Positions 1 through 5,843 of a DNA stretch of 13,275 nucleotides are shown here, piece after piece. Position 1 is the stretch's first letter, and the number at the start of each line of letters is the position of its first letter. The notes below the pieces were generated by a model, which did no database searches, was not told the DNA's origin, and saw only the letters and a list, made by a program, of their open reading frames with translations. The DNA is taken from positions 1 to 13,275 of the forward strand of contig UQUL01000049.1 of NCBI GenBank assembly GCA_900544235.1, written 5' to 3'. Source of the DNA: an uncultured Collinsella sp. (GTDB lineage: Bacteria > Actinomycetota > Coriobacteriia > Coriobacteriales > Coriobacteriaceae). A program made the translations under genes and the position numbers.

Positions 1-5
1 GAACA

Positions 6-35
6 GGAGAGCACTTAATGTGCTCTCCGTCGTGA
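6..35 (+). other. Perfect inverted repeat with RBS-like mini-ORF
   Basis: The arms 6-14 and 20-28 are exactly complementary. The sequence AGGAGAGCACTTAATG closely resembles the ribosome binding sites of rplD (AGGAGAACACTTAAATG) and rpsS (AGGAGAAAGCACTTATG). It opens a reading frame of only five codons (18-35, MCSPS then TGA). It could be a leader peptide, the remnant of an ordinary rplC start signal, or a terminator of the gene to the left lacking a T-run. I cannot choose between these. Confidence 0.3.
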
Positions 36-111
36 GCAGGACTGTAGAGCAGCAACCTTAATATGCCTCAGGCCCGCCCCCTCCGCCGCACACTGGGAAC
101 GTGCCACGCAC

Positions 112-140
112 TTTACCTGCGTAAACAATGTGAGTGAAAT
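112..140 (+). promoter_or_regulatory. Possible promoter for rplC block
   Basis: TTTACC (112-117) and TGAAAT (135-140) are separated by 17 bases, each matching the sigma-70 type consensus at four of six positions. Transcription would begin near 147, placing the repeated motif at 151-176 at the 5' end of the leader RNA. An alternative -10 is TATACT at 172-177, which has no good -35. The prediction is weak. Confidence 0.3.
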
Positions 141-360
141 ATGAATCTCGATGGATACGCCCGCAGCCGTGTATACTAAACAGCTGTGTGTAACCAGGGG
201 AGTATTCTGGCTGGACAAAATGCCTGCTTAATAGGGTTGTCAGGTAGTCCGGGCGAAATACAAGGCTGGGGAGCACGTCGTGTAAGTAGTGGTCCTCTAG
301 GGGCGTACGCTCGGTGGTGTACGCATTGTCCCAAGATCACGCGAGAGTTGGGATCATATC

Positions 361-981
361 TTGATCAGCATGATTCTCGGCCGCAAGATTGGCATGACCC
401 AGGTTTGGGACGAGGACGACAACGTCGTTCCCGTCACGGTCATCCAGGCTGGCCCCTGCGCTGTCTCGCAGGTTAAAACTCAGGCAACCGACGGCTATGA
501 TGCCGTCCAGATCGGTTTCGGCGACATCAAGGCCAAGAACGTGAACAAGCCCATGGCTGGTCACTTCGCCAAGGCCGGCGTCGAGCCTGTCCGCTTCCTT
601 CGTGAGGTCCGCGTCGAGAACGGCGAGGAGCACAAGGTCGGCGAGGTCGTCACCGTCGCTGATTTCGCTGATGTCGAGAAGGTCGACGTCATCGGTACCT
701 CCAAGGGTAAGGGCTTCCAGGGTCGCATCAAGCGCTGGGGTCAGCGCCGCGGTCCTATGACGCATGGTTCTCACTTCCAGCGTCACCCCGGTTCTATCGG
801 TCAGTGCGCCTATCCTGCGCGCGTCCTCAAGGGCGTCAAGATGGCCGGTCACATGGGTAACGAGCGCGTTACCGTCAAGAACCTTTCCGTTGTCCGCATC
901 GATGCCGAGCAGAACCTCATCTTGGTCAAGGGCGCTGTCCCGGGTGCCAAGAATGGTCTCGTCGCCATCCGTATGGCCTAA
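361..981 (+). CDS. rplC: Ribosomal protein L3 (uL3)
   Basis: Large-subunit protein that binds domains V/VI of 23S rRNA and starts 50S assembly; its long loop reaches towards the peptidyl transferase centre. The 206-residue product has the family's N-terminal ILGRKIGMTQVW and PVTVIQAGPC segments and the central GQRRGPMTHGSHFQRHPGSIG loop region, at normal length. I chose TTG at 361 (MISMILGRK...) because other L3 proteins have three or four residues before ILG; ATG at 370 is the alternative. Neither start has a good Shine-Dalgarno sequence: the nearest G-rich stretch, TTGGGAT (348-354), lies in a predicted hairpin. This is unusual for a highly expressed ribosomal gene and fits regulated or leader-dependent initiation. 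First gene of the rplC-rplD-rplW block. Confidence 0.97.
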   Translation: MISMILGRKIGMTQVWDEDDNVVPVTVIQAGPCAVSQVKTQATDGYDAVQIGFGDIKAKNVNKPMAGHFAKAGVEPVRFLREVRVENGEEHKVGEVVTVADFADVEKVDVIGTSKGKGFQGRIKRWGQRRGPMTHGSHFQRHPGSIGQCAYPARVLKGVKMAGHMGNERVTVKNLSVVRIDAEQNLILVKGAVPGAKNGLVAIRMA

Positions 982-1027
982 GGGCCCAGCCCATTTAGCC
1001 CAGCGTCATACCAAGGAGAACACTTAA

Positions 1028-1654
1028 ATGGCAAAGTTTGAAGTAAAGAACAGCGAGGGCAAGAAGGTCGCCGAGGCCGAGCTCGCCGCTGAGGTGTACG
1101 GCATCGAGCCGAACATCCACGTTATGCACCACATCGTCAAGTGCCAGATGGCCTCTTGGCGTCAGGGCACCCAGTCTGCTAAGGGTCGCTCTGAGGTTTC
1201 CGGTGGCGGCAAGAAGCCTTGGCGTCAGAAGGGCACCGGACGTGCCCGCCAAGGTTCCATCCGTGCTGCCCAGTGGCGTCACGGTGGCGTTGTCTTCGCC
1301 CCCAAGCCCCGTTCCTACGCTAAGCGTATGAACAACAAGGAGGTCAAGCTGGCTATGCGCTCCGCGCTGTCCGCCAAGCTGGCCGATGGCGAGCTCGTGC
1401 TCGTCGACGACTACGGCTTCGAGAAGCCTTCCACCAAGGCTGCCGTCGCCATGCTCAAGGCTCTCGGCCTTGAGGGCAAGCGTCTGACCATCATCGTTCG
1501 CGATGAGGACGTCAACGCCTACCTGTCGTTCCGCAACATTCCCAAGACGTTCATCATCACCGCTGACGAGGCCAACACCTACGATCTCGTCAACAACAAC
1601 GCTGTGCTGATGCCCGCCGACATCGCCGCTCACTTCGGGGAGGTGCTTGCATAA
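1028..1654 (+). CDS. rplD: Ribosomal protein L4 (uL4)
   Basis: Large-subunit assembly protein that lines the nascent-peptide exit tunnel. In E. coli it is also the autogenous regulator of the S10 operon. The 208-residue product has the basic extended loop at about residues 44-100 (RQGTQSAKGRSEVSGGGKK, then PWRQKGTGRARQGSIRAAQW), which enters the tunnel wall, followed by a normal globular domain. A clear ribosome binding site, AAGGAGA, lies upstream of ATG 1028. It is 46 bases downstream of rplC and directly abuts rplW. Its position suggests it as one candidate ligand for the leader RNA ahead of rplC, but nothing in the sequence proves this. Confidence 0.98.
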   Translation: MAKFEVKNSEGKKVAEAELAAEVYGIEPNIHVMHHIVKCQMASWRQGTQSAKGRSEVSGGGKKPWRQKGTGRARQGSIRAAQWRHGGVVFAPKPRSYAKRMNNKEVKLAMRSALSAKLADGELVLVDDYGFEKPSTKAAVAMLKALGLEGKRLTIIVRDEDVNAYLSFRNIPKTFIITADEANTYDLVNNNAVLMPADIAAHFGEVLA

Positions 1655-1942
1655 ATGACCGCCCACGAGATCATCATCCGTCCGATCGTGTCCGAGCGTT
1701 CCTTCTCCGGCATGGAGCAGAACAAGTACACGTTCGAGGTCGCCAAGGATGCTAACAAGTATCAGATCAAGGACGCTGTCGAGGAGATCTTCGGCGTCAA
1801 GGTCGTTCGCGTGAACACCCTGACGGTCAAGCCCAAGACCAAGCGCGTGCGCTATGTCGCCGGCAAGACCCGTTCTTGGAAGAAGGCCATCGTCACGCTG
1901 GCCGAGGGCGACACCATCGAGGTCTTTGGCAACCAGGCCTAA
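1655..1942 (+). CDS. rplW: Ribosomal protein L23 (uL23)
   Basis: Protein at the exit of the ribosomal tunnel; in bacteria it is the docking site for trigger factor and part of the SRP contact. The 95-residue product has the typical N-terminus HEIIIRPIVSERS, the KYTFEVAKDANK strand, IEEIFGVKV-like helix (here VEEIFGVKVVRVNT) and the basic loop KPKTKRVRYVAGKTRSWKKA. Its ATG follows the rplD stop codon with no gap, and its ribosome binding site GGAGGTG (1639-1645) lies inside the end of rplD, so the two are translationally linked. A terminator-like hairpin follows 18 bases after its stop, so this gene seems to end the first transcription block. Confidence 0.97.
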   Translation: MTAHEIIIRPIVSERSFSGMEQNKYTFEVAKDANKYQIKDAVEEIFGVKVVRVNTLTVKPKTKRVRYVAGKTRSWKKAIVTLAEGDTIEVFGNQA

Positions 1943-1959
1943 GACTCGCTGCTGTTGAG

Positions 1960-2004
1960 TGAGCTCATGCCTCCCAAATAGGGGAGGCGGGAGCTCAAGG
2001 TTTT
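1960..2004 (+). terminator. Terminator/attenuator-like hairpin after rplW
   Basis: GAGCTC (1961-1966) pairs with GAGCTC (1991-1996), and CCTCCC (1970-1975) pairs with GGGAGG (1982-1987); a G-U/G-C step bridges most of the gap, giving about 15 pairs around a short AAATAG loop. A short T-run, TTTT at 2001-2004, follows after a few bases. The run is brief, so termination may be partial; it lies between rplW and rplB within an otherwise classical operon order. Confidence 0.6.
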
Positions 2005-2009
2005 GGGCG

Positions 2010-2121
2010 TATAAAATGGACACGCCCGGAACCGTGTATACGTCCGGTGTCATCGCACCCGAGGCAGAACCTCGAATCCCTGTCTGCGATGGCTAACGGA
2101 TTCCTATTGAAAGGGATTGTA
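2010..2121 (+). promoter_or_regulatory. Structured leader RNA of rplB, with possible SD pseudoknot
   Basis: TATAAA (2010-2015) could be a -10 element, but no -35 is evident. The 26-nt motif shared with the rplC leader is at 2016-2041. A second hairpin has a 9-pair outer stem 2049-2057/2085-2093 (core CATCGCA/TGCGATG) and an inner stem CGAGG/CCTCG (2060-2064/2070-2074). The 10-nt unpaired strand between the stems contains AATCCC (2075-2080), an exact complement of GGGATT (2113-2118), which overlaps the rplB ribosome binding site. An overlapping segment, GAATCC (2074-2079), can instead pair with GGATTC (2098-2103). This resembles an autogenously controlled ribosomal-protein leader; the folding was done by eye. 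Confidence 0.6.
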
Positions 2122-2952
2122 ATGGCTGTAAAGCACCTTAAGCCGACCTCCGCTGGTAGGCGTTGGCAGACGATCTCCGACTTCTCCGAGATCACCTGCA
2201 CCAAGCCCGAGAAGTCTCTTCTCGAGCCCCTGCCCAAGAAGGCCGGTCGTAACAACAACGGCCGCATCACCACCCGCCACCAGGGCGGCGGCGTGAAGCG
2301 TCGTTACCGCGTGATCGACTTCAAGCGCAACAAGGACGGCGTGCCCGCCAAGGTTGCCACGATCGAGTACGATCCGAACCGTTCCGCTCGCATCGCTCTG
2401 CTGCACTACGCTGACGGTGAGAAGCGCTACATCCTGGCCCCCAAGGGCCTCGAGGTCGGTCAGACCATCATGTCCGGTTCTGACGCCGACATCAAGCCGG
2501 GCAACGCTCTGCCCCTCGCCGACATCCCCGTCGGTACGCTCATCCACGCCGTCGAGTTCCAGCCGGGCAAGGGCGCCGCTATCGCCCGTTCCGCCGGTAA
2601 CTCCTGCCAGCTGATGGGTAAGGAGGGCAAGTACGCCATCGTCCGTATGCCTTCCTCCGAGATGCGCCGCATCCTCGTTACCTGCCGCGCCACCGTCGGT
2701 GAGGTCGGCAACGCCGATCACTCCAACATCGTCATCGGCAAGGCCGGCCGTAAGCGTCACATGAACGTGCGCCCGACCGTCCGCGGTACCGTCATGAACC
2801 CTGTCGACCACCCGCACGGCGGTGGCGAGGGCAAGAACCACACCTCTGGTCGTCCCTCCGTTACCCCCTGGGGTAAGCCGACGAAGGGCCTTCGTACGCG
2901 CAAGAAGAAGAAGGTCTCGAACCAGCACATCATTCGTCGCCGTAAGAAGTAA
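2122..2952 (+). CDS. rplB: Ribosomal protein L2 (uL2)
   Basis: Core large-subunit protein required for subunit association and for peptidyl transferase centre assembly. The 276-residue product starts MAVKHLKPTSAGRR. It has the GGGVKRRYRVIDFKR RNA-binding segment and the C-terminal HPHGGGEGKNHTSGRPSVTPWGKPTKG-type region split here as HPHGGGEGK then SGRPSVTPWGKPTKG; His230 is the equivalent of the conserved E. coli His229. I chose ATG 2122, preceded by AAAGG (2110-2114), because the 25 extra codons from 2047 are not L2-like and fall in the structured leader. It heads the seven-gene block to rpsQ. The leader hairpins and SD-complementary segment suggest translational regulation, perhaps by one of the encoded proteins. 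Confidence 0.98.
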   Translation: MAVKHLKPTSAGRRWQTISDFSEITCTKPEKSLLEPLPKKAGRNNNGRITTRHQGGGVKRRYRVIDFKRNKDGVPAKVATIEYDPNRSARIALLHYADGEKRYILAPKGLEVGQTIMSGSDADIKPGNALPLADIPVGTLIHAVEFQPGKGAAIARSAGNSCQLMGKEGKYAIVRMPSSEMRRILVTCRATVGEVGNADHSNIVIGKAGRKRHMNVRPTVRGTVMNPVDHPHGGGEGKNHTSGRPSVTPWGKPTKGLRTRKKKKVSNQHIIRRRKK

Positions 2953-2984
2953 TTTCGGATACCGAGTTTTAGGAGAAAGCACTT

Positions 2985-3245
2985 ATGAGCAGAAGTCTCA
3001 AAAAGGGCCCGTTCGTGGAGACTCGCCTTCTCTCGCGTATCACCGCGATGAACGAGGCTGGCAAGAAGGACGTCGTGAAGACCTGGTCCCGCGCGTCCAC
3101 CATCTTCCCCGAGATGGTTGGTCACACCATCGCCGTCCACGACGGCCGCAAGCATGTGCCCGTGTATGTTACCGAGTCCATGGTTGGTCACAAGCTCGGC
3201 GAGTTCGCGCCGACTCGTACGTTCCGTGGCCACAAGGCCAAATAG
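2985..3245 (+). CDS. rpsS: Ribosomal protein S19 (uS19)
   Basis: Small-subunit head protein that complexes with S13 near the A-site tRNA. The 86-residue product shows the full family pattern: N-terminal MSRSLKKGPFV, central TWSRASTIFPEMVGHTIAVHDG and C-terminal MVGHKLGEFAPTRTFRGH. A good ribosome binding site, AGGAGAAAG, lies upstream of ATG 2985. It is 32 bases after rplB and 14 bases before rplV, in the standard S10 order. Confidence 0.98.
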   Translation: MSRSLKKGPFVETRLLSRITAMNEAGKKDVVKTWSRASTIFPEMVGHTIAVHDGRKHVPVYVTESMVGHKLGEFAPTRTFRGHKAK

Positions 3246-3259
3246 GGGGTTAACCGTAA

Positions 3260-3631
3260 ATGGCAACTAAGTCTATTGAAACTGAGGCCACCGAGGTTCG
3301 CGCCGTCGCTAAGTACGTGCGTGTTTCCCCCAGCAAGGCCCGCCTGGTGGTCGATCTGATCCGCCGCAAGCCTGTCGCTCAGGCCTTCGACATCCTCCAC
3401 TTCTGCGACCGCGCCGTCGCCGTGGATGTCGAGAAGGTTCTCCGTTCCGCCGTTGCGAACGCCGAGAACAACAACGGTCTGCGTGCCGACAACCTGGTTG
3501 TCGCCGCTGCCTATGTTGACGAGGGTCCGACGCTTAAGCGCATCCGTCCCCGCGCCAAGGGTTCCGCTTCTCGCATTCTGAAGCGTACTTCCCACATCAC
3601 CGTCGTCGTTGCTCCTCGAAAGGAGGCGTAA
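3260..3631 (+). CDS. rplV: Ribosomal protein L22 (uL22)
   Basis: Large-subunit protein whose beta-hairpin lines the exit tunnel next to L4; changes in it can cause macrolide resistance. The 123-residue product contains VAKYVRVSPSKARLVVDLIR, the NAENNNGLRADNLVV helix-strand and the tunnel hairpin GPTLKRIRPRAKGSASRILK at its C-terminal side. About ten residues (MATKSIETEA) precede the usual start of homology, slightly longer than typical. The ribosome binding site is weak: only a GGGGG run at 3246-3250 precedes ATG 3260. Confidence 0.97.
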   Translation: MATKSIETEATEVRAVAKYVRVSPSKARLVVDLIRRKPVAQAFDILHFCDRAVAVDVEKVLRSAVANAENNNGLRADNLVVAAAYVDEGPTLKRIRPRAKGSASRILKRTSHITVVVAPRKEA

Positions 3632-3637
3632 AGCTGT

Positions 3638-4348
3638 ATGGGTCAGAAAGTCTACCCCACCGGCTTCCGTCTTGGCATCACCGAGAACTGGCGCTCCCGC
3701 TGGTTCGCAGAGAAGGATTACGCTAAGACCCTCGGTAACGATCTCGAGATCCGCAAGTACCTCGAGAAGCGTCTTTCCCGCGCAGCTGTCTCCCGCGTCG
3801 AGATCGAGCGCGCTGGCGACAAGGTGAAGGTCATCATCCTCACCGCTCGCCCCGGCGTTGTCATCGGTAAGAAGGGTGCCGAGATCGATACCCTCCGCAC
3901 CGAGCTCGAGAAGGTCGCTGGCGTCTCCAAGGGCCAGCTCTCCGTCGACGTTGTCGAGATCAAGCGTCCCGAGCTCGACGCCAACCTCGTTGCTCAGTCC
4001 ATCGCTGAGCAGCTCGAGGGCCGCGTTGCCTTCCGTCGCGCTATGCGCAAGGCTGTCCAGTCCGCCCGCAAGGCCGGCGCCAAGGGCATCCGTATCCAGT
4101 GCTCCGGTCGTCTCGGCGGTGCCGAGATGGGCCGTCGTGAGTGGTACCGTGAGGGTCGCGTGCCTCTGCACACCCTCCGTGCCAAGATCGACTACGGCAC
4201 GGCTGTCGCCAGCACCACCATGGGTGCCTGCGGCGTGAAGGTCTGGATCTACCTGGGCGAGAAGCTCCCGGGCCAGCCTGTTCCCAACCCTGCACTCGAG
4301 GGCTCTTCCCGTCCTCGTCGTCGTAACTCCGAGAGGAGGGGTCAGTAG
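3638..4348 (+). CDS. rpsC: Ribosomal protein S3 (uS3)
   Basis: Small-subunit head protein at the mRNA entry channel, part of the ribosomal helicase function with S4 and S5. The 236-residue product starts MGQKVYPTGFRLG. It has a type II KH domain with GKKG at residues 77-80 and the C-terminal S3 domain (residues about 157-187, GRLGGAEMGRREWYREGRVP then LHTLRAKIDYG), plus a basic, disordered tail (SRPRRRNSERR). AAAGGAGG (3617-3624) within the end of rplV serves as ribosome binding site, with a somewhat long spacing. Its TAG stop shares one base with the GTG start of rplP, so the two are translationally coupled. Confidence 0.98.
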   Translation: MGQKVYPTGFRLGITENWRSRWFAEKDYAKTLGNDLEIRKYLEKRLSRAAVSRVEIERAGDKVKVIILTARPGVVIGKKGAEIDTLRTELEKVAGVSKGQLSVDVVEIKRPELDANLVAQSIAEQLEGRVAFRRAMRKAVQSARKAGAKGIRIQCSGRLGGAEMGRREWYREGRVPLHTLRAKIDYGTAVASTTMGACGVKVWIYLGEKLPGQPVPNPALEGSSRPRRRNSERRGQ

Positions 4349-4851
4349 TGCTTGCCCCTAAGCGTATTCTTCACCGCAAGGTGCAGCGTGGCTCCATGAA
4401 GGGCCAGGCCAAGGGTAATACCGAGCTGCATTTCGGCGAGTTTGGTATCCAGGCTCTCGAGGCCCATTGGATCACCAACCGTCAGATCGAGGCCGCTCGT
4501 ATTGCCATGACCCGCTACATGAAGCGTGGCGGTCGTGTCTACATCACGATCTTCCCCGATAAGCCCATCACCAAGAAGCCTGCCGAGACTCGCATGGGTT
4601 CTGGTAAGGGTAACCCCGAGGAGTGGGTGGCCGTCGTCAAGCCCGGCCGCATCATGTTCGAGGTCAAGGGCGTGCCCGAGGAGGTCGCTCGCGAGGCTCT
4701 GCGTCTTGCACAGCACAAGCTTCCCATCAAGACCAAGATTGTTGCTGCCAAGAACGCTGAGCAGCGCATCGAGAAGGAGATGGCTGAGGAGGCCGCTCTC
4801 GAGGCCAAGTGGGCTGCTGAGGACGCCGCCGCCGCCAAGGAGGAGAACTAA
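4348..4851 (+). CDS. rplP: Ribosomal protein L16 (uL16) with acidic C-terminal tail
   Basis: Large-subunit protein beside the A-site that helps position aminoacyl-tRNA and is added late in 50S assembly. The 167-residue product starts at GTG 4348, overlapping the rpsC stop by one base, with GAGGAGGGG as ribosome binding site. The core has typical segments: LAPKRILHRKVQRGSMKG, the FGIQALEAHWITNRQIEAAR region and GSGKGNPEEWVAVVKPGR. L16 is usually about 136-144 residues. Here about 28 residues are added at the C-terminus (from roughly residue 139: EQRIEKEMAEEAALEAKWAA, then EDAAAAKEEN), rich in Glu and Ala and likely helical. The final codons AAGGAGGAGAAC also form the Shine-Dalgarno of rpmC. 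The role of the tail is unknown. Confidence 0.97.
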   Translation: MLAPKRILHRKVQRGSMKGQAKGNTELHFGEFGIQALEAHWITNRQIEAARIAMTRYMKRGGRVYITIFPDKPITKKPAETRMGSGKGNPEEWVAVVKPGRIMFEVKGVPEEVAREALRLAQHKLPIKTKIVAAKNAEQRIEKEMAEEAALEAKWAAEDAAAAKEEN

Positions 4852-5066
4852 TGAAGCCCGCAGAGATTCGTGAGCTCTCGGACGCTCAGCTCGTTGAGAA
4901 GCTGAAGGAAATGCGCGCCGAGCTCTTTAACCTTCGTTTCCAGATGGCCACCAGCCAGCTGGACAACACCGCTCGCGTCAACACCGTGAAGAAGGACATC
5001 GCTCGCGTCCTCACGGAGCAGCGCGCCCGTGAGATCGCAGCGGAGAAGTCCGCTGTCGCCGAGTAG
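4851..5066 (+). CDS. rpmC: Ribosomal protein L29 (uL29)
   Basis: Small two-helix protein near the exit tunnel, next to L23 and contributing to the nascent-chain factor docking site. The 71-residue product has the family pattern: IRELSDAQLVEKLKEMRAEL, LFNLRFQMATSQLDN, and VKKDIARVLTEQR. Its ATG shares one base with the rplP stop (TAATG), and the strong ribosome binding site AAGGAGGAG lies inside rplP. A short tail (EIAAEKSAVAE) follows the usual end. Confidence 0.97.
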   Translation: MKPAEIRELSDAQLVEKLKEMRAELFNLRFQMATSQLDNTARVNTVKKDIARVLTEQRAREIAAEKSAVAE

Positions 5067-5082
5067 GACCTAAGGAGAGAAC

Positions 5083-5343
5083 ATGACTGATTCGCGTAAC
5101 TCGCGTAAGGTCCGTACGGGTGTCGTTACCTCCGTCTCCGGTGCCAAGACCATTGTTGTCACCATCACCGAGCGCAAGCGTCACCCCAAGTACGGCAAGA
5201 TGATGACCAGCTCCAAGAAGCTGCACGCTCACGACGAGGAGTGCACGGCTGGCGTGGGCGACACCGTCCGCGTTATGGAGACCCGTCCTATGTCCAAGAT
5301 GAAGCGTTGGCGCCTCATCGAGGTCGTCGAGCGCGCTAAATAA
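5083..5343 (+). CDS. rpsQ: Ribosomal protein S17 (uS17)
   Basis: Small-subunit protein with an OB-fold that binds 16S rRNA helices 7 and 11 early in assembly. The 86-residue product shows RKVRTGVVTSVSGAKTIVVT, ERKRHPKYGKMMTSSKKLHA, and the CTAGVGDTVRVMETRPMSKM segment followed by KRWRLIEVV. AAGGAGAGA lies just upstream of ATG 5083. It ends the second block; the next gene, rplN, is separated by a 118-base structured leader, which matches the classical S10/spc operon boundary. Confidence 0.98.
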   Translation: MTDSRNSRKVRTGVVTSVSGAKTIVVTITERKRHPKYGKMMTSSKKLHAHDEECTAGVGDTVRVMETRPMSKMKRWRLIEVVERAK

Positions 5344-5370
5344 GCAGTCGCTCTTACGACTTGTACGTTT

Positions 5371-5461
5371 CCGAAGATGTGCGTATGCCTGGCTTGCATA
5401 CCATAGGCCGTATAAAGGCAGCGCACCTCTCTTCGGTTCTTAGTTCGGAGGAACATCTACC
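5371..5461 (+). promoter_or_regulatory. Structured leader RNA of rplN, with alternative pairing at the SD
   Basis: Three stacked helices are visible: CCGAAGA 5371-5377 with TCTTCGG 5430-5436 (7 pairs); GTGCGT 5379-5384 with GCGCAC 5421-5426 (6 pairs, one G-U); TGCCT 5386-5390 with AGGCA 5416-5420 (5 pairs). A tip hairpin ATAC/GTAT (5398-5401/5410-5413) has an 8-nt loop. The sequence TTCGG occurs again at 5444-5448, overlapping the ribosome binding site GGAGG (5447-5451), so CCGAA (5371-5375) could pair there instead and block it. GTTC/GAAC (5443-5446/5451-5454) can also form a small hairpin around the SD. TATAAA at 5411-5416 is a possible -10, but it lies inside the fold and lacks a clear -35. 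Confidence 0.65.
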
Positions 5462-5830
5462 ATGATTCAGATGCAAACCATGCTGAACGTCGCCGACAAC
5501 TCCGGCGCTCGCAAGATTCGCTGCATCAAGGTGCTTGGCGGTTCCAAGCGTCGTTATGCAGGCATCGGCGATGTGTTCATCGGTGCTGTCCAGGAGGCTA
5601 CCCCTGGCGCCAACGTCAAGAAGAAGGACGTTGTCCGTTGCGTCGTCGTTCGCACCGTTAAGGAGATCCGCCGCAAGGATGGCTCCTACATTCGCTTTGA
5701 TGAGAACGCCTGCGTTGTCATCAACAACGATGGTTCGCCCGTCGGCACCCGTATCTTCGGGCCTGTCGCTCGCGAGCTTCGTGACAAGAAGTACATGAAG
5801 ATCGTCTCGCTCGCTCCCGAGACCCTGTAG
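5462..5830 (+). CDS. rplN: Ribosomal protein L14 (uL14)
   Basis: Large-subunit interface protein that contacts L19, forms an intersubunit bridge to 16S helix 14 and is the docking site for the RsfS silencing factor. The 122-residue product has normal length: MIQMQTMLNVADNSGARKI, CIKVLGGSKRRYAGIGD, VRTVKEIRRKDGSYIRFDEN, and the C-terminal VINNDGSPVGTRIFGPVARE then LRDKKYMKIVSLAPE. GGAGG at 5447-5451 is the ribosome binding site, 10 bases from ATG 5462. First gene of the spc-type block. Confidence 0.98.
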   Translation: MIQMQTMLNVADNSGARKIRCIKVLGGSKRRYAGIGDVFIGAVQEATPGANVKKKDVVRCVVVRTVKEIRRKDGSYIRFDENACVVINNDGSPVGTRIFGPVARELRDKKYMKIVSLAPETL

Positions 5831-5843
5831 TTAGGGGAGATAT

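Larger units (their letters stand above)
1..360 (+). promoter_or_regulatory. Leader/intergenic region upstream of rplC
   Basis: No convincing gene lies here. Seen from left to right: a perfect inverted repeat at 6-28 (GGAGAGCAC/GTGCTCTCC, 5-nt loop); a possible promoter at 112-140; a motif at 151-176 that recurs before rplB; a possible hairpin at 214-241 (GACAA/TTGTC outer stem); a strong hairpin at 303-324 (GCGTAC/GTACGC, extending to 9 pairs with G-U around a CGGT loop); and a hairpin at 328-354 (GTCCCAA/TTGGGAT). The last ends six bases before the rplC start and takes in the only G-rich stretch that could serve as its ribosome binding site. In many bacteria rpsJ directly precedes rplC; it is not inside this window. 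A cis-acting leader controlling translation of rplC-rplD-rplW is my inference. Confidence 0.6.

Noticed and set aside
186..476. 96-codon plus-strand frame before and into rplC
   Set aside because: It overlaps rplC in another frame, has no ribosome binding site and covers the leader hairpins.
995..2053. 352-codon minus-strand frame over rplD and rplW (and similar ones over rplC, rplB, rplV-rpsC)
   Set aside because: Mirror frames of highly biased ribosomal-protein codons, rich in Leu/Asp/Val/Gly; none has its own ribosome binding site or motifs.
2047..2121. 25-codon N-terminal extension of L2 from an upstream start
   Set aside because: The residues are not L2-like, and the stretch is occupied by the leader hairpin; ATG 2122 has a ribosome binding site and gives the family N-terminus.
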